64,000 nt of DNA from Muribaculaceae bacterium (GCA_017629835.1 JAGBWK010000060.1:1-64000), one strand, 5' to 3'; positions 1-10,306 are shown, numbered from the stretch's first letter. Numbers and translations: made by a program. The notes: a model not told the origin generated them from the sequence alone.

Positions 1-28
1 TACTAACATTCGAATTGACATAAAATAG

Positions 29-60
29 TAAGGGTGTCGACTCGTCAGCCGACACCCTTA
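29..60 (-). terminator. Hairpin downstream of rpmE
   Basis: An 11-bp perfect inverted repeat (arms 29-39 and 50-60, 10-nt loop) lies 50 bp beyond the 3' end of the leftward L31 gene. The T-rich tract after the stem is weak on both strands, so it may also serve a convergent gene outside the window. Confidence 0.6.
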
Positions 61-109
61 TTATAAGGTTTAATTCCTAAATCGAGGAATTTCTTAATAC
101 CGCTGCAAA

Positions 110-364
110 TTATTTTTTGCGACGATCGCCATAACGGCTCATGAACTTATCAACACGACCAGCAGTGTCAACGAGTTTCTGCTTGCCAGTAAAGAATGGG
201 TGGCTTGTGTTAGTGATTTCAAGCTTAACGAGTGGATAAGTCACACCGTCGATTTCGATAGTTTCGCGAGTTGCGATAGTTGAACGAGTGATGAATACTT
301 CCTCGTTTGACATATCTTTAAATACTACTTCGCGGTATTCTGCAGGATGAAGATCTTTTTTCAT
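110..364 (-). CDS. rpmE: 50S ribosomal protein L31, type B (zinc-free)
   Basis: This 84-residue protein matches type B bacterial L31, a component of the large ribosomal subunit near the central protuberance. It opens with the usual MKKDLHP and carries the family's [12 protein letters not shown] block near residue 51. The CxxC zinc motifs of type A L31 are absent, so this is the zinc-independent form. The gene is monocistronic and leftward, with a hairpin behind it and a good promoter (440-470) in front. L31 is usually single-copy in Bacteroidales, so this is probably the main L31. Confidence 0.95.
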   Translation of the reverse strand: MKKDLHPAEYREVVFKDMSNEEVFITRSTIATRETIEIDGVTYPLVKLEITNTSHPFFTGKQKLVDTAGRVDKFMSRYGDRRKK

Positions 365-439
365 TATAATGAACGTTTATTCTTGTTAATCAAAGCTTTG
401 AGTAATGACGTTGGTAAGACGTCTGTCCGTAATGGCTTG

Positions 440-470
440 CAAATTTACGCATTTTCTTCGAGACGACAAA
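440..470 (-). promoter_or_regulatory. Bacteroidetes-type promoter of rpmE
   Basis: On the minus strand there is a TAAATTTG -7 element (440-447) and a TTTG -33 element (467-470), separated by 19 bp. This matches the Bacteroidetes consensus TTTG/TAnnTTTG. Transcription would begin about 70 bp before the L31 start codon. Confidence 0.7.
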
Positions 471-513
471 ACTTTGTCAACATTTTTTACAAACGAATCT
501 AAAACTGAAGCTA

Positions 514-2415
514 TTAGACGTACTCAATGAGCAGTGCGTTGCCTCCGACAACTTCGTCAGGTTTTACGAAAATACGTTTCACTGTCAAATCGCATGGAGC
601 CTCGATGTCGTTCTCCATTTTCATTGCTTCGTAAACCATGAGCAAGCTACCCTTCTTGACTACGTCGCCCTTAGCTACATTGATAGATATGATGCGTCCA
701 CCCATAGGAGCATTGAGCGTTTTGCCAGTGATAGGTTCATTTGCTTCAGCTTCAGCCGCTTCAGCTGCCGCAGCTGCTTCGGGATTGGCAGCAAGTTCGG
801 CTGCTTTCTTAGCCTCAAATTCCTCTTTGCGACGATTGCGGAGGAATGTGTTAGCAACGTTGGGAAGCAGAGCCAAGAGCAATTCTTCTTCGTTGTTGGA
901 AGCAAGTTTCACACCATACTCTTCAACTACGGGATTTTCGGGCTGACGATATTTGCTTACATCGTAAGGTACTTCCTCAGCCGAGCCTGTGATTTGAGCG
1001 CGGAACTGTGGGTCAACAGCTACTGGAGTATGACCATATTCACCCTTGACGAGCGAAATAAACTGATTGTTTTTGGTTGTATAGTCAGCGTTTCCATTCT
1101 TATGGTCAATAGCAAGCATTACAGCTTGAGCACCAACGATTTGACTGGTTGGTGTAACCAATGGCACAAGACCAGCATCGCGGCGCACCTTAGGAATCAA
1201 GCGCATTGCGTCGTCGAGCAAATCGAGAGCGTTACCAGCTTTTAGCTGAGCTACCATATTGGAGTACATACCTCCGGGCACTTCGGCATTCTTAACGAGT
1301 TCGTTAGGTTTGGGGAATCCGAAATAAGCCTCAATTGCGTGACATTTAGCCAACAGAGTTGCTTCGTCGGAAGCCTTAGCAGCAGCGATAGCTTCGTCGA
1401 AGAGTGCGTCGATTTCAGCGGGGAGCACATCGTTGAGCGGGTCGAATTCTTTGGGGAAATTATCCTTTTGGAGGTCGAATGCTGCGAGTGCTTTGCGAGT
1501 GTTGTAAAGTTCTTTACGAATCTTACCAACAGCTTCCATATCAGCACCTACTTCAACGCCAAGTTTCTTAGCAAAGACATAGATAAGTTCGATAGCTGGA
1601 GCAGCTGAACCACCGCCAAACCACCAAATATTGGTATCGAGAATATCAACACCGTTGATAATAGCCATTAACGATGATGCCAAACCATAGCCAGGAGTAC
1701 AATGGGTGTGGAAATCGACATCAACCTTAACGTTTGCTTTCAATTTAGAGATAATAGATGCGGCACGCAATGGGTTGACCAAACCTGCCATATCCTTGAG
1801 GGTGATAATCTTAGCACCAAGAGCCTCCATTTGACGAGCTTTCTCTACGAAATATTCGTCGGTAAAAATCTTTTCGGGAGCAGCTGGGGCTTCGATTTTC
1901 TTGCCAAAGAGTCGTGCGAAGAATCCGCGATTGTCGACAACTTCAGCTACCTCAACTTTGGGGTCAACGGTGTAACAAACAGCGCCATCGGGGATGCCAC
2001 CGAGTTCGTTAATCATCTTTATTGACTCCTTAACATTGTCAATATCATTGAGCGCATCAAAAATACGCATCACGTTTAGACCATTCTTGATAGCTTCTTC
2101 GTAGAAACCGCGGAGCACATAGTCGGGATAAGGCACATAACCAAAAAGGTTGCGACCACGAGAGAGCGCCGAGAGCAATGACTTGCCTTTCATCACTTGG
2201 CTCACTGAGCGAAGACGATTCCAAGGCGATTCGTCAAGATAGCGCATTACTGAGTCGGGCACAGCTCCACCCCACACTTCCATGATGTAAAATCCAGCAT
2301 TTTCATACAGTGGGAGCAAACGATCAATCTCCGACTGTGGCATACGAGTTGCAAATAGCGACTGTTGTCCGTCGCGAAGCGTCAAATCTCTGATTTTTAG
2401 CTTTTTGTTTTCCAT
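514..2415 (-). CDS. Biotin-dependent carboxyltransferase, OadA/PycB-like
   Basis: This 633-residue protein combines a pyruvate/oxaloacetate carboxyltransferase with its own biotin carrier. The order is an HMGL-like TIM barrel (about residues 5-290), the conserved carboxylase domain (about 300-480), an Ala/Glu-rich linker and a C-terminal biotinyl domain. Visible active-site residues are Asp15 in LRDGQQS, the carboxylatable Lys207 in LKDMAG, metal ligands His236 and His238 in FHTHC, and the biotin acceptor Lys599 in EAMKM. The layout matches oxaloacetate decarboxylase alpha, pyruvate carboxylase subunit B and the transcarboxylase 5S subunit. No OadB/OadG partner is adjacent; such genes lie at 46.6-49.3 kb with methylmalonyl-CoA decarboxylase. 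It may therefore decarboxylate oxaloacetate through that pump or act in transcarboxylation; the sequence does not decide. The gene stands alone with its own promoter. Confidence 0.85.
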   Translation of the reverse strand: MENKKLKIRDLTLRDGQQSLFATRMPQSEIDRLLPLYENAGFYIMEVWGGAVPDSVMRYLDESPWNRLRSVSQVMKGKSLLSALSRGRNLFGYVPYPDYVLRGFYEEAIKNGLNVMRIFDALNDIDNVKESIKMINELGGIPDGAVCYTVDPKVEVAEVVDNRGFFARLFGKKIEAPAAPEKIFTDEYFVEKARQMEALGAKIITLKDMAGLVNPLRAASIISKLKANVKVDVDFHTHCTPGYGLASSLMAIINGVDILDTNIWWFGGGSAAPAIELIYVFAKKLGVEVGADMEAVGKIRKELYNTRKALAAFDLQKDNFPKEFDPLNDVLPAEIDALFDEAIAAAKASDEATLLAKCHAIEAYFGFPKPNELVKNAEVPGGMYSNMVAQLKAGNALDLLDDAMRLIPKVRRDAGLVPLVTPTSQIVGAQAVMLAIDHKNGNADYTTKNNQFISLVKGEYGHTPVAVDPQFRAQITGSAEEVPYDVSKYRQPENPVVEEYGVKLASNNEEELLLALLPNVANTFLRNRRKEEFEAKKAAELAANPEAAAAAEAAEAEANEPITGKTLNAPMGGRIISINVAKGDVVKKGSLLMVYEAMKMENDIEAPCDLTVKRIFVKPDEVVGGNALLIEYV

Positions 2416-2485
2416 ATAACAAATTTAAAGTTGTTTCTGCTTTAATAAAACAATTATAACACGCGAAATTGCGCATTGGGAACGG

Positions 2486-2515
2486 CAAAATTAGCAAATT
2501 AATGTTAATTCCAAA
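2486..2515 (-). promoter_or_regulatory. Promoter of the OadA/PycB-like gene
   Basis: On the minus strand there is a TAATTTTG -7 element (2486-2493) with TTTG (2512-2515) 18 bp upstream, as in the Bacteroidetes consensus. Confidence 0.6.
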
Positions 2516-2566
2516 ACACTTTGCCATTTTTTTTACATTCAATTCAATTTTAACTATTAGATTTTG

Positions 2567-2574
2567 TAACTTTG
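2567..2574 (+). promoter_or_regulatory. -7 element upstream of the PHP phosphatase gene
   Basis: TAACTTTG fits TAnnTTTG and sits 42 bp before the start codon at 2617. A matching TTTG -33 box is not clear. Confidence 0.5.
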
Positions 2575-2616
2575 CAATAAAGTAAGACCTCGTTTGCGCA
2601 CACATATAACAGAAAT

Positions 2617-3369
2617 ATGTTCGACTTTCTTCGCAAAAAAAGCAAATCAGAATCAGAGAATAAATTATTCTTCTCAACCGACATCCACTGTCACATCATT
2701 CCGGGTGTGGACGACGGCTCTAAGAATTTAAGCACCTCGCTTGAATTAGTAGAACGTATGCACGGCTGGGGAATTCAACGAATCCTCGCCACGCCCCACG
2801 TGACACAGGACACATTCGAAAACAATCGGCAGACAATCACCCCGCCATTTGAGCAACTGCGCGAAGCGATTGTAGAGAAAGGACTTGACATCGAACTCGG
2901 TCACGCAGCCGAATACCGACTTGACGAATTTTCGGTAAGTCAATTCAATTCGGGCGACACAATGACCTACCCCAACAACTATCTGCTCATTGAAAACTCG
3001 TTTGTTCAAGAGCCGTTGAATTTCCGCCAACTGCTTTTCGAACTGATGCTCAAGGATTACCGATTGGTGTGGGCTCACCCCGAGCGATACAGCTATTATT
3101 ATGATAAAGCCAAACGCAAAGCGTATGCCGACATACACGGAATTGGGGTCAAATTTCAGGTTAATTTGCTCAGCCTTACTGGCTACTATGGCAAAGAGCA
3201 AAAGCGCATAGCTGAAGAGCTTATCGAAAAGGGATTAGTCGATTTTCTCGGCACCGACCTTCACAATCACCGCCATGCAGATGCTATTGAAGCATACTTA
3301 GCAAGCAAAGATTACCGCCGACACCGACAGGCACTCGAAGGTAAAATTCTCAACGACAAAGCTTTCTAA
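2617..3369 (+). CDS. PHP-family tyrosine phosphatase, CpsB/YwqE-like
   Basis: This 250-residue protein belongs to the PHP metallo-phosphatases related to CpsB and YwqE. Those manganese-dependent enzymes dephosphorylate the tyrosine kinases that control capsule chain length. The diagnostic HxHxxPGxDDG motif is at residues 24-34, followed by ATPHV, WAHPERY and GTDLHNH, which supply metal ligands. There is no signal peptide, so it should act in the cytoplasm. Its cognate kinase (Wzc/CpsD) is not in this window, and the polysaccharide operon starts 24 kb away. The gene is monocistronic, divergent from the carboxyltransferase gene. A related sugar-phosphate or histidinol-phosphate phosphatase is possible but less likely given the motif. 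Confidence 0.8.
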   Translation: MFDFLRKKSKSESENKLFFSTDIHCHIIPGVDDGSKNLSTSLELVERMHGWGIQRILATPHVTQDTFENNRQTITPPFEQLREAIVEKGLDIELGHAAEYRLDEFSVSQFNSGDTMTYPNNYLLIENSFVQEPLNFRQLLFELMLKDYRLVWAHPERYSYYYDKAKRKAYADIHGIGVKFQVNLLSLTGYYGKEQKRIAEELIEKGLVDFLGTDLHNHRHADAIEAYLASKDYRRHRQALEGKILNDKAF

Positions 3370-3430
3370 GATTTGCGGCAGAGCAACGTAAATTTTCGCG
3401 GCAAATACACTCTTTGCGGAAGATTTTTTG

Positions 3431-3438
3431 TAAATTTG
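3431..3438 (+). promoter_or_regulatory. -7 element upstream of tamB
   Basis: TAAATTTG matches the Bacteroidetes -7 consensus and lies 37 bp before the ATG at 3476. A TTTG at 3413-3416 is closer than the usual spacing. Confidence 0.5.
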
Positions 3439-3475
3439 TAATCATATTCGGCATTTGCGCCCTTACATTCGATAA

Positions 3476-6400
3476 ATGCAACGCTTCTATAAGATAATCA
3501 GATTGACTTTGATGATTCTGCTGACGCTGGCAGTGCTGCTGCCAACGCTTGCATTTATTGTATTTTCCTTACCACCAGTCCATAACAAGATTCGAACAAC
3601 GACCGAAGAAGCGCTCACCGAACTGCTCGGTGCAGAAGTTACGATACGCGACCTTAGCATCAAGCCATTCAGCCGCGCAACGCTTCTCGACGTAGCGATT
3701 GTAATGGAAGGTGACACTGTTGCCAAAATTGAACGTCTTGGTGCTGGAATCAGCCTCTACCCTCTTATCAAAAAAGGTAGCATCGTAGCCGACTACGCCG
3801 AAATCATCGGATTGGACGTAAAATTGACACGCAACTCAGCCAATGAGCCGCTGAACATACAGCCCATAATCGATCGTCTCAAGGGTGACGATGACAAAAA
3901 AGAGCCAATATCGTTCGACGCTCGAATCAACACAGTTGTCATCCGCAATTCATCGTTCAGCTACGACGTCATTGCGAACGACTCGACACCAAACATATTT
4001 AACCCTTCACACATCAAAGTAAACGGCTTTCGCGCCGACATCAACGTTCCGAAACTCACGAACGGCACTTATCATGTCAACCTACGACGCCTTGCCTTTC
4101 ATGAGCAATCGGGCTTTGATCTCAACAATCTTCAAGCCCATTTGCTATTTTCGCCCGACTCTATTGGTTGGAGCGACTTAGAGATTAAGCTACCGACATC
4201 GTCGTATCACGTTGCCGACGCTGGGCTACCACTCAAAGATAGCGACATCATTCAGGCTATCACCGACAACTCCGTATCGCTTAAGATTGACGGCGACACT
4301 TACCTGCCCGATTTCGCACCATTCCTGCCGGAGTTGGACGATTTGGATATGGAAATCATGACAAGATTGAAAGCGAGCGGCTCACTTAATAAAATAAATA
4401 TCAACGAAATCAATCTTGCCGACAAAGAAGGTGACTTCAGCATAAACATCGCCGACGCTGAAGTGCATGATTTCGACAACATTGAAGACTTTACTTACAA
4501 TATCAACCGTTTCAGCGTCCACGCTGGTGGTCCTCTTTCATCGCGACTACAACGAAACGGATTACTCAAATTCAAAAAGCCCGAAATTATTAAGGAGTTG
4601 GCCATTATTGGCTCAGCTAAAGGGGATGCCTACCATGGCGACATCAATGGAGCAGCCTCATTAAACGACGGTTCACTGAAAATCAAAGGCAACTATCGCC
4701 GACAATCACTCTGCTCGCCGACCACACTCAAAGCGTCGGCCACTGCCAAAGGATTCAATCTTGCAACCATACTCAACAATCCCGACCTCGGCATCCTCAC
4801 TGCCGATATTGAGGCTACAGCAACAATTGATAAGCAGCTAATCGATGCCAACGGCAAAGTGTCGGCCGCAGAATTTACTTACCTCGGATATAGCTATGAC
4901 CAACTGTCGGCCACTGCCTCATACAATGACGGCGACCTTGTTGGCGACATTACACTCACAGATGTTGCCGCGAATATCGCTTGCTTTGCGAAAGGCTCAC
5001 TCAAGCCCGGAGCGGAATTTCTTTTAGCTGAGGTTAAAGCCAACGACATCGATTTGCATACGCTTCAGTTGACCGACAAATTCGAAGGTCATAAGCTATC
5101 GGCCAATGCGACAATCGACCTCAAGGGTTTTAATAGCGACATTACAGGCCGAGCCGACTTATCTAATATAAAATTCAAAAATCCCAACAACGACGGCATA
5201 GCTATCGACAGCCTCATCATAACACGAGAACCCGAATGGCTCACTGTGTCATCCGACTACATTAATGGCGAAATTGTCGGACCTCACGATTTCACATCAA
5301 TCGGACCTATCGCCAGCGACATCTTCTTGCAAGCACTCTCAACACTCGACAAACGCAACGAGGAGACTAAGCGCAACCTCAAATATGCCAAGACTAACAA
5401 ATTCAGATATAATTTCACAGTCAATCAGATTGAAGACATAGCTCAATTCTTCAACTTGCCTATCAGTGTCATCTACCCAATGACAATCGAAGGCAGCTTC
5501 GACAGCGAGCGCTCGTATGCGCATTTCGATATTGATGCGCCCTACCTCCGCCAAGGGCGAAAAGTAATCGAAAATAGTTCCGTAACAGGCATACTCGACG
5601 GACAAAAACGGATTGACAACATATATCTAACCACCGATATGCCTACGAAAGACGGCTTGATGACCGTCACAATGGCTGCCAGCGGACACGACAACAAAAT
5701 CACAACCGACATTGGCTGGAAAATCGACCGCCAGAAAGCATATAATGGTAGCGTGTCGCTGTCGGGCACAATCGCTACCGACGACCTTCAACGACCAATA
5801 TTCGACGTCAACTTGCATCGTAGTTCGATTGTGTTCAACGACTCTGTATGGAATGTCAACCCTGCTCACATCGCAATCGACGGCGATATGACGATTAATA
5901 TCGACAACATTGAGGTGAGCCGTGCCAATCAGTTTGTAAAAATTGGTGGCAACGTGTCGACTGACCCTGCCGACACCCTCAAAGTTGACATTTTAAACTT
6001 TAATCTCGACTATCTGTTCGAAACCCTTGCAATCGACGCAGTAATGCTTGGTGGCGACGCTACAGGTCAAGTCTACGCTTCTTCGCTACTCTCGCCTGAG
6101 CCACACATCCAGACGGAGGGAATCCATGTGAGCAACATTTCGTATAACGACTGTGTGTTCGGCGATGCTATTGTGAAAAGCCATTGGGACATCGACGAGA
6201 AAGCCGTAATACTCAACGGATTGATATCACAGCCCGACAACCGTACCTCCAATATCCTCGGTAAAATATACCCTATCGACAGCAAGCTCGACTTGGACAT
6301 CACTGCAGACAATATCCCCACTGACTTCCTCGACAAATATATGAAAGCGTTCGCAACCGACATTTCGGGCCACGCAACCGGTCACGTCAGACTGTGGGGT

Positions 6401-8125
6401 ACATTCAAGGACATCGACTTAGTTGGCGAAGTTTTCGCCCGCGACTTCAAGTTGAAACTTATCCCAACCAACACATATTTTATTGCCACCGACTCTATCA
6501 AGTTCAATCCCGGAAGAATTGAACTCGACAATATAACCGTTTACGACATTCTCGGCAACACAGCCAACCTGAATGGCTTGGTAACTCACGAATATTTCCG
6601 AAATCCGACATTCAATCTCGACATCACTGACGCACAGAATATGCTTGTCTACGAAGAAACGTCGCGCGACAATCCCGACTGGTATGGCAAAGTGTTTGCC
6701 AACGGCGGTGCTCACGTCGACGGCAAGCCTGAGTTAATTAAAATTGAGGTTGATGCCACAACGGCACCGGGGTCAACATTCTCATTCGTATTATCACAGC
6801 TCGAAGTTGCTGACAACTATACATTCCTATCGTTCCGCGACCGTAATAAGCCGCAAGTCGTAGAGGAAAAGCCCATAGAGGACAGCAATATGAGACTGGT
6901 GAATCGCATCAAGGCGATGTCGAAACAAGACGGTAACACGTCAAAATCTGACTTTGAGATTGAATTCCGCGTTGACGTAACACCCCAAGCTGAAATCGAC
7001 TTGGTAATGGACCCGATTGCTGGCGACAAAATCCGTTCCAACGGCTCCGGCAATGTTCGTATGGTTTACAAGTCACACGACAACGACATTCAAATGTTTG
7101 GCAACTACACTCTTGAGCGTGGCACATACAACTTCACACTCCAAGACATCATCATAAAAGACTTTACAATCGACGAAGGTAGTACAATCGCGTTCACTGG
7201 AGATCCACTCGCTGCACGCCTCGACATTCAGGCATATTATGCGCTCAATGCTAACCTCAGCGACCTCGACGAATCATTCCTTCAAGATAAGGACTTAAAC
7301 CGCACAAACGTGCCTGTAAGAGCCATTCTAAAAGTTGCTGGCGACATCCGACAACCCGACATCAGTTTCGACCTTGCATTCCCGTCGCTGACGTCTGACA
7401 CCGACCGCAAAGTGCGCTCAATCATCAGCACCGATGAGATGATGAACCGACAGATTATCTACCTGCTTGCGCTCAATCGTTTCTATACACCTGACTATAT
7501 GGGCTCAACAACAAAGGGCAACGAGCTCTTCTCCGTAGCATCATCGACCATTACCTCTCAGCTATCAAACATACTTGGTCATCTAAGCGAGAACTGGGCT
7601 ATCTCCCCTAACCTACGCAGCGACCGAGGTGACTTCTCCGATGTGGAAGTCGATGTTGCACTCTCGAGCCGACTATTGAACAACCGCCTGCTGCTGAACG
7701 GCAATTTTGGCTATCGCGACAAATCATTGAACAACAACCAGTTTGTAGGTGATTTCGAAATAGAATACTTACTCAACCGCCCCGGCACAATACGTCTTAA
7801 GGCGTACAGCCACTCAAACGACGAAAACTATTACGTGCGCACTGCCGACACAACTCAGGGAGTTGGCATCATGTTTAAGCGCGATTTCGACGACATCTTC
7901 AGTTTCTTGCGCCGCAAGCCTGCGAAAAGCGCCGCTATGCATACCGTAGAGCCAACTGTCACAATCGCTGCGCCAGCCGACTCAGTCGCTGTGCCAACTA
8001 ATACCAATGCAGCGCCTGCTGATTCGATTGCATTGCCAGTCAGCCCAGTCGTCAGCGATAGCATAAGCGTCGACACAAGCTCGGTTGAAGCGTCGACAGC
8101 AGATACACTCATTCAATTTAGATAA
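3476..8125 (+). CDS. tamB: Translocation and assembly module TamB (DUF490)
   Basis: This very long protein (1549 residues) has an uncleaved N-terminal membrane helix (about residues 8-30) followed by about 1400 residues of short beta-rich repeats typical of AsmA/TamB proteins. The C-terminal DUF490/TamB domain covers about residues 1180-1480. TamB-like proteins bridge inner and outer membranes as a hydrophobic groove and are tied to outer-membrane protein assembly and phospholipid transport. The last 50 residues form an Ala/Ser/Thr/Pro-rich tail that is probably disordered. The length agrees with Bacteroidetes TamB (about 1450-1600). No tamA-like BamA paralogue is next to it; the gene is transcribed alone and closed by a terminator at 8130. 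Confidence 0.88.
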   Translation: MQRFYKIIRLTLMILLTLAVLLPTLAFIVFSLPPVHNKIRTTTEEALTELLGAEVTIRDLSIKPFSRATLLDVAIVMEGDTVAKIERLGAGISLYPLIKKGSIVADYAEIIGLDVKLTRNSANEPLNIQPIIDRLKGDDDKKEPISFDARINTVVIRNSSFSYDVIANDSTPNIFNPSHIKVNGFRADINVPKLTNGTYHVNLRRLAFHEQSGFDLNNLQAHLLFSPDSIGWSDLEIKLPTSSYHVADAGLPLKDSDIIQAITDNSVSLKIDGDTYLPDFAPFLPELDDLDMEIMTRLKASGSLNKININEINLADKEGDFSINIADAEVHDFDNIEDFTYNINRFSVHAGGPLSSRLQRNGLLKFKKPEIIKELAIIGSAKGDAYHGDINGAASLNDGSLKIKGNYRRQSLCSPTTLKASATAKGFNLATILNNPDLGILTADIEATATIDKQLIDANGKVSAAEFTYLGYSYDQLSATASYNDGDLVGDITLTDVAANIACFAKGSLKPGAEFLLAEVKANDIDLHTLQLTDKFEGHKLSANATIDLKGFNSDITGRADLSNIKFKNPNNDGIAIDSLIITREPEWLTVSSDYINGEIVGPHDFTSIGPIASDIFLQALSTLDKRNEETKRNLKYAKTNKFRYNFTVNQIEDIAQFFNLPISVIYPMTIEGSFDSERSYAHFDIDAPYLRQGRKVIENSSVTGILDGQKRIDNIYLTTDMPTKDGLMTVTMAASGHDNKITTDIGWKIDRQKAYNGSVSLSGTIATDDLQRPIFDVNLHRSSIVFNDSVWNVNPAHIAIDGDMTINIDNIEVSRANQFVKIGGNVSTDPADTLKVDILNFNLDYLFETLAIDAVMLGGDATGQVYASSLLSPEPHIQTEGIHVSNISYNDCVFGDAIVKSHWDIDEKAVILNGLISQPDNRTSNILGKIYPIDSKLDLDITADNIPTDFLDKYMKAFATDISGHATGHVRLWGTFKDIDLVGEVFARDFKLKLIPTNTYFIATDSIKFNPGRIELDNITVYDILGNTANLNGLVTHEYFRNPTFNLDITDAQNMLVYEETSRDNPDWYGKVFANGGAHVDGKPELIKIEVDATTAPGSTFSFVLSQLEVADNYTFLSFRDRNKPQVVEEKPIEDSNMRLVNRIKAMSKQDGNTSKSDFEIEFRVDVTPQAEIDLVMDPIAGDKIRSNGSGNVRMVYKSHDNDIQMFGNYTLERGTYNFTLQDIIIKDFTIDEGSTIAFTGDPLAARLDIQAYYALNANLSDLDESFLQDKDLNRTNVPVRAILKVAGDIRQPDISFDLAFPSLTSDTDRKVRSIISTDEMMNRQIIYLLALNRFYTPDYMGSTTKGNELFSVASSTITSQLSNILGHLSENWAISPNLRSDRGDFSDVEVDVALSSRLLNNRLLLNGNFGYRDKSLNNNQFVGDFEIEYLLNRPGTIRLKAYSHSNDENYYVRTADTTQGVGIMFKRDFDDIFSFLRRKPAKSAAMHTVEPTVTIAAPADSVAVPTNTNAAPADSIALPVSPVVSDSISVDTSSVEASTADTLIQFR

Positions 8126-8129
8126 ACAA

Positions 8130-8169
8130 AAATCCCACTCATCGCAATCGTTGAGCGGGATTTCTTTTT
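8130..8169 (+). terminator. Intrinsic terminator of tamB
   Basis: A 12-bp stem with one mismatch (arms 8130-8141 and 8152-8163) is followed by CTTTTT. It lies between two convergent genes and may also stop nadE transcription. Confidence 0.75.
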
Positions 8170-8210
8170 GTTATTGCTGTTCGCCACTTATTAGCGAATG
8201 TGATGATGTA

Positions 8211-10139
8211 TTAGAGCGAATCGATTTCGCGTAACCACAAGGCTGACGAGGCATCCGACGGCATTTTCCAGTCGCCACGTGGTGAAAGCCCTACCGTACC
8301 GACCTTGGGCCCATCGGGCAAGCAAGAGCGCTTGAATTGCTGATTGAAGAAGCGACGATAGAACACCTTCATCCAATGCTTAATCGTTGCGTCGTCGTAG
8401 TCGGTGAACGCATGCTTAGCCATAAACAGAATGCGACGTGGCGTAAATCCATAACGCATTGTATAATATATGAAGAAGTCGTGCAATTCGTAAGGTCCAA
8501 CTAAATCCTCTGTTTTTTGCGCAATATTGCCGTCGCTATCGGCTGGTATGAGTTCTGGGCTGATAGGAGTGTCAACAACATCGAGCAACGCTGCCTTCTC
8601 TTCATCACTCTTAGCGTAGGCAACAAAATGACGCACCATATGGCGCACCAAAGTCTTAGGCACACCAGCGTTGACTCCATACATCGACATGTGGTCGCCG
8701 TTGTATGTAGCCCAGCCGAGGGCAAGTTCCGAAAGGTCGCCAGTACCGAGCACCATACCGCCCACTTGATTGGCAATATCCATTAGGATTTGTGTGCGCT
8801 CTCGTGCTTGCGAATTTTCGTAGGTAACGTCAGTCACATTTGGGTCATGGCCGATGTCGCGGAAATGAACGCCAACCGCTTCGGCTATAGGTATTTCTCG
8901 GATAGTAATTCCGAGCGACTTCATCAAAGTGATTGCATTATTATATGTGCGGTCAGTAGTACCAAAGCCAGGCATCGTTACACCCACTATGCCTTCGCGC
9001 GAAATGCCTAATCGATCGAAAGTGCGAGCAGCCACCAAGAGCGCCAAAGTGGAGTCAAGACCGCCCGAAACACCAATCACCAACGTACGTGTATTGGTAA
9101 CGTCGAGTCGCTGAGCTAAGCCAGCTACTTGTATGTTGACAATCTCTTCGCATCGTTCTGCTATCTCGCTGTCGGTCGAAGGAACAAACGGTGTGGGGCT
9201 AATTTTACGAATGAGCGTAGAGCAAGAATCGTTTTTCTTTTGGGGTTCACAATCTATCGTTGGTCGCGGAACAAAATCTCTCTTAGCACACTCAATGTAT
9301 GTGTTATTTCGCAAACGGTCTTGTTTGATTGCTTCGATGTCGATATCAGAAAGCATAATAGAAGGCTTGCCTGTCCAACGCTCAGCTTCGGCTAAAATAT
9401 TCCCCTTTTCGGCTATAATTGCTTTGCCGTCGAAAACTAAGTCGGTAGAAGATTCACCATAGCCAGCACCAACAAAGACATAAGCTGAGATACATTTGGC
9501 CGACTGATTTACCACAAGCGATTTCAGATAGGAATAACTACCTACAACATCGTTTATGGCCGCAATATTAACTAAAATATTAGCGCCTGTCATCGCCCTT
9601 TCAGATGAAGAAGCAACCGGAACATACAAATCTTCAGAAATCTCTACAGAGATTGTTACGTCGCCGATACAGAATGCAAAATCGAAACCGAAGCGAGCGC
9701 TTTTATCCCCTATCTTAATCTCAGACGGCTCAAATCTACTTGGACGAATAAACCAACGACTTTCCGAAAACGCGTCATAATCTTTAAGATAAATCTTCGG
9801 GACTATCGCTAACAGCTCACCTTTCTGGATAACTACAGCGCAATTATACAGGTAATCTTCGCATTTGACTGGTGCGCCAACTACTATTATCGCATCGAGA
9901 TTAGAAGTCTGCTGGGCAATGCGCAGGAGCGCCGCATCGCTCTGCTCCAAAAGCAGGTTATTCTTAAACAGGTCGCCACAAGAATAGGATGTCACAGCCA
10001 ACTCGGGAAACGCAATCAATTGCGCACCTTGAGCTGCCGCCTCGTGAGCCTTCGTGATTATTTCGTTGGCATTAAATTCACAGTCAGCCACCTTAACAGC
10101 TGGCACTACTGCCGCTACTCTGAAGAAACCGTTGTTCAT
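8211..10139 (-). CDS. nadE: Glutamine-dependent NAD+ synthetase
   Basis: This 642-residue two-domain enzyme makes NAD+ from deamido-NAD+, ATP and glutamine, the last step of NAD synthesis. The N-terminal half is a nitrilase-type glutaminase (about residues 5-280) with a FPELAVTSY segment holding the catalytic Glu. The C-terminal half is an ATP-pyrophosphatase with the P-loop SGGLDSTLAL near residue 360 and downstream GTGDLSELALGW and NAGVPKTL motifs of NAD synthetases. The length matches the fused glutamine-dependent form. The start is followed closely by VAAVVPAVKVADC, the family's usual opening. The gene is monocistronic. Confidence 0.95.
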   Translation of the reverse strand: MNNGFFRVAAVVPAVKVADCEFNANEIITKAHEAAAQGAQLIAFPELAVTSYSCGDLFKNNLLLEQSDAALLRIAQQTSNLDAIIVVGAPVKCEDYLYNCAVVIQKGELLAIVPKIYLKDYDAFSESRWFIRPSRFEPSEIKIGDKSARFGFDFAFCIGDVTISVEISEDLYVPVASSSERAMTGANILVNIAAINDVVGSYSYLKSLVVNQSAKCISAYVFVGAGYGESSTDLVFDGKAIIAEKGNILAEAERWTGKPSIMLSDIDIEAIKQDRLRNNTYIECAKRDFVPRPTIDCEPQKKNDSCSTLIRKISPTPFVPSTDSEIAERCEEIVNIQVAGLAQRLDVTNTRTLVIGVSGGLDSTLALLVAARTFDRLGISREGIVGVTMPGFGTTDRTYNNAITLMKSLGITIREIPIAEAVGVHFRDIGHDPNVTDVTYENSQARERTQILMDIANQVGGMVLGTGDLSELALGWATYNGDHMSMYGVNAGVPKTLVRHMVRHFVAYAKSDEEKAALLDVVDTPISPELIPADSDGNIAQKTEDLVGPYELHDFFIYYTMRYGFTPRRILFMAKHAFTDYDDATIKHWMKVFYRRFFNQQFKRSCLPDGPKVGTVGLSPRGDWKMPSDASSALWLREIDSL

Positions 10140-10266
10140 AATCTTCGAATGGATAGTTAAAAAAGTTATTGTCGGCAGAAAAGAGCCGAAATTCGACTCC
10201 GAATTTACGAAATAAATCTAAAATACGAAAAATTGCAGCGCAAAATGAGAATTGATAGCCAAAAAA

Positions 10267-10298
10267 TTTGGTAAATTTCAGAAAAATAGCTTACTTTG
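10267..10298 (+). promoter_or_regulatory. Promoter of rpmB-rpmG-DUF4295
   Basis: TTTG at 10267-10270 and TTACTTTG (one mismatch to TAnnTTTG) at 10291-10298 are separated by 20 bp. This predicts a start near 10303 and a 5' leader of about 125 nt. Confidence 0.55.
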
Positions 10299-10306
10299 CA
10301 CTCTGA

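Noticed and set aside
2324-2677. Minus-strand frame upstream of the OadA-like gene
   Set aside because: It overlaps both the promoter and the start of the PHP phosphatase gene and resembles no protein family.
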